DNA of 31,794 nt from Apostichopus parvimensis (lineage: Eukaryota; Echinodermata; Holothuroidea; Aspidochirotida; Stichopodidae). The notes below the pieces were generated by a model. The model ran no database searches. It was not told where the DNA came from and saw nothing but the letters and a program-made list of their open reading frames with translations. The stretch lies in contig KN888401.1 in assembly GCA_000934455.1 (NCBI GenBank), positions 1 through 31,794 on the forward strand, in the 5' to 3' direction. Both the position numbers and the translations under genes were made by a program. Below, piece by piece: positions 1 to 10,700 of the stretch; within the stretch, counting starts at the first letter, position 1; every line of letters starts with the position of its first letter.

Positions 1-189
1 AACATAAACTTAGTTGAAAAACATAATATATTGATGGACTCAAAATTCATAACATTTTTACAATGCATTACATACCGGATGATCAGTGGTTGATACGAAG
101 TTAAAAAACGATTTTGGTCGCGTTATACGAATAATGATAATTATGATAAAAACAATCATGGATTAACATTTAGGCCTGCACCTAGGAGC

Positions 190-319
190 TGACGTCATCA
201 TAAATGTAGCATTGACGGAGCATTGAAAACCAGGAATATTCTACAGTCACAATTTAGGTAGTAGTGTACAGTAACTTCACGTGTCCCCTAAATTCGCGTA
301 GGCTGGGTTATATATATAT
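190..319 (+). promoter_or_regulatory. CRE / E-box / TATA-like cluster
   Basis: A perfect palindromic CRE (TGACGTCA, 190-197), a CACGTG E-box (278-283) and a TATATATATAT stretch (309-319) follow one another in + strand order within 130 bp. This is a plausible promoter for a distant 5' exon of HIBCH or for a gene on the other strand. It rests on short motifs only, and no transcript evidence is available. Confidence 0.25.
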
Positions 320-320
320 G

Positions 321-2999
321 CAGCTGTGTTGATAGACACTGTAGTTGCTTTGCTCATAAGTCAAATTGTTACCACTTTTGATAATCACAATTTTATCTAC
401 AAAGCCTCCACGGAAACGGTCAAAACTGCCAGAGAGAAACAGGAAAACATCTGTGTTGTATTTTAAGACATTTTCTTGTGTTATTCCACACATTTAGCTG
501 ATTTATATAATAAACTTCAACACATGAACACAGTTAGGGAAATGTTTTCTTGCTTACGGGCAGTTCGACTCCCGACCTTTACGAGGGTAACCCTTTCTAT
601 TTTTGGCAGAATCTGGTCAAACTGTCATGATATCACATAGCTGAAGTACAAAACTAAACCACTGTGCAATATAAGCGATAATTTCTACACCGCTATCATA
701 AATGCTCTGACTACCGCGAATTTAGCGTCATTATACCACCAGGCTATACTTGCATTATAACAAGCGAGACTTAAACTTCTGCATAAAATTATCCTGTAAA
801 CAGCACTGGGCGATTTTAATCCAGGCAGTTAAGACACAACTGTTTCGCGCACAAATTATTTAAAAATGAAACAGAATTTATACCAAGAAATGCCTGAGTG
901 GGTCAATCAAGACAACACCCTTCAGGAGCACCTGCTTAGATAAGTAGTGTGTGTGTGTGTATTTAGCAGATTGTTGCATAACAGTTGGCAAGTACATCAA
1001 CACGTTCTGGTAACCAACTTGTATGACACCTGGGAAAGCCTGAGCGAAAGCCAGCTTTGAATCGTGTATCATTATCAAACATGTTTAACCATTTTCAAAG
1101 GTAGAATATTTTCATTTCAAAGAGCTCCATCGTTATCCTAAATATGTATCTTGGAAGGACCACGGTTTAACGTTAGAGTTGAAATTAGTCTACCAGCTAC
1201 CCGCTGTGTAACAGTACACATCGTGGAACCGGTCTAACAAGAAGAATGGCATGTGTCAATTAAGTTAGGCCGAATGTTCCTTCCCGTTCACAACCTCGCA
1301 AGGGAAAAGATTACTGTAACTGTAACTTTGTAAGGAGACGTACGGCTAAACGCTAGTACCCAGTTAATAATTAGTAGTGTGAAGACTTAGGCCTAGGCTC
1401 ACTTTGTTAATTTGTTTGTGATGTACATTAAACCTTACTAATTTAGTCTAAGTAGGCCCAGGCCTAAGTTACTTGCTGAATGAAATACCAAACTTAACAG
1501 CTAGATACAATGCCTAACTTTTAGAGATGAAACAGGAGAATGCTATTAAGTGACTACAAATACAAGAATGGGAATTTGTAGGCAGTAATGCCTAAGTGCA
1601 AAGCAGAGAAAGCCCTTAGAACAAAAGTTAGAGTTAAGTTCCATTGTCGATAAATAGGTAGCAAAGTGAACATTTCTAAAGTGGGGGTATGTTGGCATGT
1701 TATGAAGCTTTGCATATACTTGTACTGTAGGCCACTGGGAATGTTGGGTTAGGAAAATGCTGTTCCTACTAAGGAAAGGCACCACCAACAATGTGGTAAG
1801 TTTGTAAGATAATGCAATGCTAAGAGGTAAGTCCCTTTTGATGGCACACTTTGCGAAATAAGCTAAATAATGTAAACTTACCTCTCCCCACACAATTCTG
1901 CCATAACCTGAAGAAGCTGCATGTTCCATCTGAGTTTGCCATGTATTTCTTTTTAAAGTGATGATTTTTAGTTTTAATAATCAGGACATTTTGTTTCCTA
2001 CATAAAACATTTTTTCAATTGAGTCATTGTTTGTGTAGTGTTGTCATATTTTACTGCACAAAAAGAGGATAAGCTGGCATGGAAGTGATGAACGGTTTAA
2101 TATGAAGGGTCTCCCTCCCCTTCTTTGGGAAAAATTGACTGTGAACTTTGGAGGGTACCTACATAATGTCAATGAAAACTGGATTGTGCTGAGAAAGATC
2201 AGAATAATGGAAAGACTAATATTGCTACTGTAGTTATCAACTATGTCTGCTTCTGTGCTCAAACTGGCATAGTTACAGCAGATGGTCAAGCCACTGTCTG
2301 GAAAGTAGTTTCCTTTTTTTTAAAGTATAATTTGGTTGGTACTACATAAAAGTCCAGGCGCTTTTAAAATTGTTATAAACCTGCTTGATTGCTAAGGAAG
2401 ATAAAAGATGACATCCATATATCATAATTTGATTGGCACTCCTTCAAAGTCCAGACATTTTGTAAATTTGTATAAACCCACCTGAACATTCTCGAAAGAT
2501 AAAAGAGGACATCCATATAGTAAGCCTATGTTTGCGTACATGATTAGTTGCATGTACATCAAAATGAAAGTTGGAGATTCTGCATACATGTAAATTCATG
2601 TTTTGAAATTTACTCTTGAAGTGGTTGCATGTATGTAATATTAGTGCCATGCTTTGTAGTGAGTTTATATTGAAGCAAGTTCAGTTCAGCGTTTTGTATC
2701 AGGTTTTCATGATGTGCTGCACTTGTGTGCATAGTTTACATCTCTGTGTCATGAAAGAATACTTTTCATTGGGGCCAATTTACTACACAGATGGGATATG
2801 GTAAACAGTGTTTATACATAGTCTTTGAGGAGTTTTGTAAAAAGACCAAATGGGTTCACTACAAAAGCACTAGTATAGTCTCAGTCTTGGTCTTGTGTTC
2901 AATTTCCATGACTAAAGGTCACTTTTAATTCACTTATAAAACTTGTCATTCGTACTGTAACAAGCAAATCTAAAAATGATGTGACTAACTATATGCAAA
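321..2999. other. upstream region, no established gene
   Basis: No exon can be established here. A short GT repeat lies near 949-960. CpG dinucleotides are fairly common at about 1,130-1,350 and scarce after that. One possible - strand exon at 1882-1929 is listed separately. The rest is AT-rich sequence without recognisable structure. Confidence 0.5.
1882..1929 (-). other. possible short first coding exon on - strand
   Basis: Read on the - strand, ATG at 1927-1929 opens MEHAASSGYGRIVWGE and then meets a consensus donor GAG|gtaagt (donor bases 1881-1876). The upstream side reads actcag before the ATG but lacks a pyrimidine tract. A second ATG in another frame (MANSDGTCSFFRLWQN and onward) uses the same donor region. 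I do not recognise either peptide and could not link it to further exons at lower coordinates. Confidence 0.15.
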
Positions 3000-3000
3000 G

Positions 3001-3245
3001 GCTAGAGCTCATTGTGTTAATATAAAACTATAGTTTGAAGTATTCCCCATGCATTCACAACATGGGCCGAGACTAGAGACCATGTTAATATAAAACTATA
3101 GTTTGAAGTATTCCCCATGCATTCACAACATACAGTAGGTCTAGGCTAGAGTCCATTTTGTTAATATAAAACTATAGTTTGAAGTATTCCCCATGCATTC
3201 ACAATATAGGCCGAAGCTAGAGCCCACATTGTGTTAATATAAACT
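3001..3245. repeat. tandem repeat, 68-76 bp unit, about 3.3 copies
   Basis: The core beginning ttaatataaaactatagttt starts at 3017, 3085 and 3161 and begins again at 3234, where it breaks off. The roughly 44 bp core (through ccatgcattcacaa) is nearly identical in the three full copies. The linkers between cores, each containing a ctagag-like segment, vary in length and sequence, giving periods of 68, 76 and 73 bp. Confidence 0.9.
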
Positions 3246-3639
3246 TGGACACATGAATTTTATGTAGTCTAAGTAGGGTTGGTTAATCGTATGTGATTTA
3301 ATGGTTGTTAATGGTGAGTAACGAGTGGATATCTTTACAAGTATACATTCTGATATATGATTAACCAGCTGTAAAGGAATTCAAGGATTGCCAAATGAAG
3401 CTACTTTAATTCTACTTTCTGTGTTTAAGATTTAAACTTAATACTGTAAGGACAATGTAATTGATCTTCATGTGTGTTTGTAACTAGATAATACAAGTGC
3501 TGTTTGGCTATGTTTCATTTCAATCTTAACCTGAAAACCAACCTTGAAAGGTCACCTCTCTATGAAAAAATTTTGAAAAAATTCCTATTTTGTAATGTTA
3601 AAGTACCATTCCAAGCAACATCAGGAAATGATTGAAAAT

Positions 3640-4178
3640 TTAAAAGAATAGTCCAGGTCAAAGTTTCTTTTTGATATGTTAAAGAGGATCATAATCTAAG
3701 CATTGTGGTGAACTTTGCATTCAATTCCTATATACGGTTTTTGACATATTGACAGTTGAAAATTGAAATTGCCACCTTTTGTACCAATAGTGAATTTGGA
3801 GCAAACAGGTGTGACGTCATTGTTGCACACTGATAAATAATGTTTTGTTTTCCTTTAAAATTTACATCTAATTTTATACTCCACAATTGGTATTTTATAA
3901 ACTTCACATCCACTTTAGACAAAATAGTAACACTATCCAATCCAAGGTCAAATTAATAGACTGAAAAATAAAGAAAAAACAAAGCATTATTTGTCAGTGT
4001 GCAACTATGACATCACACCTGTTTGCTTCAAATTCACTTTTGGTAGAATATCAGATAACTTCAACTGTCAATATCTCAAAAATGGTACATAGGAATTGAA
4101 TGCAAATTTCACTAGATTGCTTAGACTGGTCCTCTGTAACATATCAAAAAGAAATTTTGACCTGGACTATTCTTTTAA
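3640..4178. mobile_element. long foldback (inverted-repeat) MITE
   Basis: Two imperfect inverted arms of about 218 bp (3640-3858 and 3962-4178) flank a spacer of about 100 bp. The outer ends are AAGAATAGTCC and GGACTATTCTT, each bordered by TTAA. That could be a piggyBac-type target-site duplication, but because TTAA is self-complementary it may simply be part of the arm. No transposase is encoded. Shared landmarks in the arms include ggtcaaa, the gcattcaattcctat block and the caaacaggtgtga block. Confidence 0.8.
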
Positions 4179-4649
4179 TGCAATCAGCATGCTTCTGTCA
4201 ACTTTTTGTCAGTCCAACATAAATATTCACCTACATTAGACTATCCTTTTAAGTACTTTAAGTACTGGCCAAAGTCTAAATCAACAGCTTGACCAAGGAT
4301 TTGTTATAATACAGTACTCTATGAATGAGGACTTATCAGAGTTAAGACAGTCCCAATATTTACTGTAACAGAGCTTATCTCATGTACCCACTAGAGTCTA
4401 CAAAGCCATACTATTGTATTTATCTTAATATATACATACTGTACATGTATCCCTCTCTGTAATCTCAAACCAACTGCAGTCTTGACTTCTCTAGTAATGT
4501 GCTGGACTGAAGGAGTCAGTCATAAGTTACTGTCCCTCAAGGAACCAGTCATGAGAATAATGTAATCAGAAAGTTGGATAAAAGAAAGAGGAGGCAAAGT
4601 GCAGTTTTGCTCTGGTAATTTTTTAGTGAACATCTTGAGTCATACAATA

Positions 4650-4726
4650 CCCTTCCTTTCCTTTCTCTTCCTCACTTCTCCTTTTTTCCCTCCATTCCAT
4701 TCCCTTCCCATCCTCTCCCTTCTCTT
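4650..4726 (+). repeat. 77 nt pyrimidine tract upstream of first HIBCH coding exon
   Basis: This stretch is almost wholly C and T, with only a few A. It ends about 45 nt before the acceptor AG at 4770-4771 and could strengthen that 3' splice site, although it lies further upstream than a standard tract. It also keeps one reading frame open through to the HIBCH ATG. Confidence 0.7.
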
Positions 4727-4772
4727 GGTGGTTACAAAAGCATACCACTTATTGTCCATTATCATTTCCAGA

Positions 4773-7700
4773 ATGCACCTCAGGAGACTGCAGACAATTG
4801 TGAAGCATCTAAGAATGTCTTCATCGTCTTCGACAGCCACTGATGAGGTTCTTCTTGAGTCCATCAATGGTAAAGGTGTCATCACATTGAACAGACCAAA
4901 AGCACTCAACTCCTTAAATTTGTCTATGATCAGAGCTATAACCCCCAAGCTGAAGGTTTGTGAACAAAGTCATCAACATTAAGGAAAATTCCATGATATA
5001 AAAATGTGACATTGACATCAGTTTTAAGTTTAGTGGCTGTAATGTATGCCTTTAGCTACTTTAAAACTGTAAAATTTGCTTCAAAATTTTTCTTGGAAAT
5101 ATTCTGCTTGATTTCATAGTGGGAAATTTTCAGGCTTTATGTGACACAAGTTTCTTTATCAAAAGCTGCTTATCAAAGCATGGAAGGTAAGTATGTAGCT
5201 AAGTGTAGAATATATATGTTAAAGATTTCCCTGATAGGATACATACATTAGTAATGGGTGTGTAGATAAGATGGATTCAGATAAAAAGAGTACAATAATG
5301 TGAAGACTGTTAAATTGAATTTCTTTGGTTAAATATCTAGTTCAGATATTCCAAGTGTTGACATAATACGGATAAACTGACTGTTGCCAGTGAGGCTTTT
5401 CTTGGGAAAAGTAGCAATTTGCACCCTGACTGTTATAAATTGTTTTTTTTTTGTAAATGACTTTTGTAGTAGTAACTTGTTAGCCTCCTTTTCTTGGTGG
5501 GACTTTCACACATTTTATTTCATTTGACAGGAATGGGACTCAGATCCAGATACTTCTCTTGTCATCATTAAAGGAGCAGGAGAGAAAGCTTTCTGTGCTG
5601 GAGGAGACATTAAAGGTACACCCTACAGACTGATAAGAAAATGATTTTTTTTTTCATGTCATAGGGCATCAAGGACACAGAAATTGACTATTTAAAATAA
5701 ACCTTAAAAACCCCCATGGGAGATATGAAGGGGATTGTCGAATTGCTTCTACATACATATGGAGAGCTCTGGTTAGGCATACCCTTTAAGAGGTACTTGA
5801 TGAAACAGTTTCTAGCTGAACACAAATGGACAGAATACATAAAGGAATATGCAGAAACAAACTTTGAGTTAATACGTAAGTGAATTACATACTGTAGATA
5901 GTATGTTACTTTTGTTCAAATTTTTTGCATGTAAAAGTATTTTCAGAAAAGTAACTGAGTTTATTTTTATTTGGTTGCTAGCGGTAACTGAGGCTGGAAG
6001 TGATGGCCAACCACTTGCTAGAGACTTTTTCTATGAAGAATACATACTAAATCACAAAATAGCTACCATGAAAAAACCCTTTGTGGCTCTTGTTCATGGT
6101 ATAACAATGGGAGGGGTGAGTATTTGTTATCGTTTTTTGATAAAGTATTTCTGCTTTTTAATGGTGGTAGGCAATCTGTGACTGAAAACAAATTGCTGTA
6201 CTTTAGATGGCAACATGGTAGCAAGTTTAAAGAAAGGCAATGGAGATTAAGGGTCTTGCCCAAGGACACAACATAATGATCTGACCAGGAATCAAACCTG
6301 CAATCCTTAGAATGCAATTCTGTTGCCTTAACCACATGACCACCACGCTCTCAATTTATGTTACACCAGAGCTACTGTACATTGTTTGAGCTTTTTGGTT
6401 AATTTTTACACATTATTTGTCAAATGTTGTGGAGAAATGAATCAATGAAATGAAGTTTTAAATGAATGTTAATATCTACATAATAAAGACCGAGAAAGAC
6501 ATTCTCACCTCAATGGTCATGATCGTGTAATTGCTTGCTATTGCCAGGTACATTTGTAAAGCTTTCCTCAAAAATTTACAAAGTCCAATCTTGGCAACAT
6601 GACATCAGGATGTTGTTTGCATTAAGTGGTACAGAAACTTTACAGCAAGGTTTGGGATAAAACAAAGGTCACTGAAATATCTTCTTTTAAGATGTAAAAC
6701 TAAAAAAGATGGTATAAAGTGTAAAGTTATTAGAAAGTTAGACATTCTCTTTCATCCCCCTGAGTCATGCCTTGTCAGTAAAATATTACAAAGATCCTTT
6801 GCACAGTATCCACTTTTTGACCTATGTTTTCTGATTCAATATTTACCCCTTTACTCCTGCCTTGCTTTTCCTTTGTGTTCATATAAAGCAGCTGTGAATT
6901 AAAGTTGTTTTGTTTCTGTCTGATCAAGTTAGGACAAGATTTCATGATAAATAATAATCCTGACCTTGCCTCAAAGAGATGTCCAACTTAGAAACCCAAT
7001 CCTTCAATCAATATATGATATTAAAGTACTCAGGAAATGAAAGGGAAAGTGGCACACAAGGTTGAGAAACGATGCTATTAAGAGGATCAAATTGACTGTT
7101 ATACAACAGAGAGTCAAGACATGCTGTAACAATTAAATCTATTATACAACACCTAATTATATTCCGGCCATTTGATTGGTCAATTGCTCAACGATTGCAT
7201 GCAAAATCCGCTCTATTCCACTCTATGAAATAGAACCATGGGTTATACTTTTTTGATAGCACTTTTTTCAATGGTAAGGAGAGCAGAGAAACCTGTCTGT
7301 TCAAAACAATCTGTTGCAAGAGTGCATTTTACCCATCTATAATACAAATATCCAATTTTGAAGGTGTTGTATAAAACAAATAATGAATGGTTTCCATTCG
7401 TGCAATAGTGCAAATATTTCATTCGTTGAAAGATTTAATTTGTTCCATTCAACTCGGCTGTGCCTCGTTGAATGGGACATTCCATCTTTCAACTCATGAA
7501 ATATTTGCACTATTGCACTCATAACCATTCATTATGTGTATAATATACACCTGAAAAGAAATTAAGTTATACAATTTTGTAATTATATTCTTATTGCTTC
7601 TCTTTTCTTCTTCTCGTCATTTGGTGGTGTCCGTGTAATAGTTCATATTCTTTATCAGTGATTTTACACTTATTTTCAGGGTGTAGGATTATCTGTCCAT

Positions 7701-10700
7701 GGTAAATACCGTGTGGCGACAGAAAAGACTCTGTTTGCAATGCCAGAGACGGGTATAGGTCTCTTCCCAGATGTTGGAGGGGGTTTCGTTTTGCCAAGGA
7801 TGTCCGGACAGCTGGGAATATATCTAGCTTTAACAGGATTCAGATTAAAAGGAAGGGATGTTCTTCATTCAGGATATGCTACTCACTTTGTAGAATCAAA
7901 TAAGGTGAGTATAATCTGTGGTGGCCATGAGTGGAGGGTTGTTTGCCAGATTAAGGGGTAAACTTGGTAAAAGGGGTAAAAAGGGGTAACCCTGAGGGCT
8001 CCTCTGGAAAGCAGTGCCTCTGCACTGAGCAGGACTACCCTCATTTAAGATGACAATAATAAAAAAAAAAGATAAAAAAAAAGCCAGTGGTCCGGTATAT
8101 AGGAAACATGTAAAGATCTGCTTAACTTCGATACTCATCGCTATTCTTTAAGTGATCGTTATCTCTGTTCTGTTGCATATGTGAAGAGACTTGTTTTCAA
8201 AATAAAACAAGCTTTATATCTTCTATGATGCAAGTCAAAAAAATCAGAAAAGATCAAAATGTGATAACCTTATTTAACAACATAAACTGTATGTCAAGAA
8301 AGGCAGCTTGGACAGATCTCATCTCACTTGGTGTATTGGACCTATTTTTTGATTCTCTGAAGGGGATAATGGATCATATAATTTAAAGGGATATTCCAGT
8401 GTTGAACAATGTGACACTGAAACAGCATTGACATAAACATATTACTTTACTCACGAGTATTCTAGTTGGTTTCCTTCTTACATATCTGAAAAATGAGGTC
8501 AATCCGATGTTGGGAAAGGCTGAAAAAAAAGTCCCAAACTTGTCCATTTTTAAAAAAACATTTGGGCTTTTGTGAAACACTTTAGTACAGACAATTGTTC
8601 TTAGGTTTATTGATAACTGGGCATTTGGAAGTCTGACAAGTGGCATCCATGCAATTGCCAATAAGAGGTCTACAGACACCCAGGAACAAAATTATCCTAA
8701 TCATTCAAATAGGCATTAGAAATCATGAAAATAAAGGGCTAAACTAACACATTTTGATGAGCGCAACACTCTACATCGTATTTTGCACATGCTTAATGAG
8801 TTTCCCCAGATTTATCAAAACTTCAGATGTGTATATCTTGGCAAGGAAAAAGAGCTTTTCGAAACATTTCAACAGATTTTGAATGAGATTATCACACACA
8901 ACAGATGTACTGAATATGGGGCAAATTGGCTAGGTGTCTGTAGACCTTTAGTTGTTAGTCTATCAGAAAAAGTGTTTTTAGATGTATGAGAGAAATCTTG
9001 CACCACTCAGATCATTTTATTGTATGCATAAAATATTCACTTCTAAGAAACGAAATAATTTCTATTTATTACACCATGTAAACCTCCCATGTATTTCTGC
9101 TTTCTTCTATTATTTGCAAGTTTTTCCCCTTTGCCTTCTCATTTTAGATATCAGACTTAGAGAAAGCTTTATTAGAACTGAAAGATCCCACCTCCAAAGC
9201 AGTTGATGATGTCATCAGTCAATTTCACAATCAGGTAAGTATCGAAAGGCGTATCTGCAAGATATAGAACGAATGGTAGTCGGAACTGCCAACATATTAT
9301 GAGTTATTTAGGAGACATTTGCATATTAAGTTACACTCAGAAGTATTGCACCTTTGGTTAACCCTACATCTATGTCTATCTTTCTCAATCTGGAGTCTAC
9401 TGGCCCCCTAGGGGTCGGCAGTAACAGATGAACAGGTCTGTCAATATTTTACTGCCACTAGGTGATGGCATCGCAAGGCTTCCTTTGTGCGTAGACACAA
9501 AAGATGGTTAAACTTGGTGCACTAGAGTTACAGCATCTTTGAAAGAATCAGTTTAAGTTTCCCTTGTTGGAAAGATAACCAGGATGTTATGCTTAATATG
9601 CATGTGACTTGTGTTCTATGCAAATTAAGTAATTTTCCATTCGAGGACTAGGTTTAGTACAATATTATTGCTCCTGTTTGGACAAAAAGTATATATATTG
9701 TTAGTATAATAAGCTCATGGCCAATCTGCCAACCCCTTCTGAAATTAAGTGCAATAAGACCACACCCAAACCCCACTCTGACCACCCCCAAACCCCACTC
9801 TGACCACACCCACACCCCACTCTGACAACACCCAAACCATCCAATCGTCCAATCCTACATAGGCATGTAAAACATGTTGCTGTTTGTGTGTATCTAGGTA
9901 GTATATCATGGGATTCTCTCAAATATGAAGACTTTTTGATCTACTTTTTTTCACCCATCAATTATTGCTTCACTTGCATGTGTGTGTCAATGCAAAAGTT
10001 GTATTCATGACTTTTGTGCTGAATAGAACAACAAGTACAATGATGTTTTCATAACTTAAAAATTGAAATATTTCATGCACTGTATCTAATGTGATAAATT
10101 GGTATTCAATCAAAACAAGTCTGCCAGCAGTTGGATGAGAACAGAATCCGTTTGAATGGTGGTAATCAGTGGCGGAGCGTCCATACAGTCAGGGGGGGCG
10201 GATGCCCCCCCTGACGGACTCAAATGGACTGCTGGCGCCCTTTTCAGCTCTTTACCACTTTTTACTTATTCGCGATTATTGACTTTTTTATTGCGCTCTC
10301 ATCTACCTATTGACATTTTGTTGGTGTAATTTGGCGATGACACCTATTTATTCTTCGTTTATCTGCAAATTAGCCAGGCCCGGAAAGGGTCTTTTCCGGC
10401 GATCTAGGGAGTATCTTTACAAAAAATGTCTGTACGCTACGCGCCAACCTGTGGTGGCGCTCCGCTTAGATAGTGTCGAAAGTGCCCCTACAGACCATTC
10501 TCGCCCCTCCTGACCAATACCCCTAGCTCCGCCACTGGTGGTAATAGTTAATAACAACCATATTACAGGATGATGCAATCAATACTTGAGTGAAAAATAG
10601 GCTGCTGAAGTCTTGAGAAATGAACAAATACTTTGTAAAGCCTGTTTGGGAGGTCTTACAACTTAGAGCTTCTTATGCTACCTTCAAATGTGGAAGAGAG

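Noticed and set aside
308-493. - strand 61-codon frame with an internal acceptor-like ctctctggcag
   Set aside because: No convincing donor and no family resemblance; it is compatible with chance.
550-590. Box B-like GTTCGACTCCC that might mark a tRNA gene
   Set aside because: No box A at the right distance and no cloverleaf could be drawn.
8385-8945. Possible MITE starting aaagggatattccag
   Set aside because: No matching inverted terminus or target-site duplication could be found within 700 bp.
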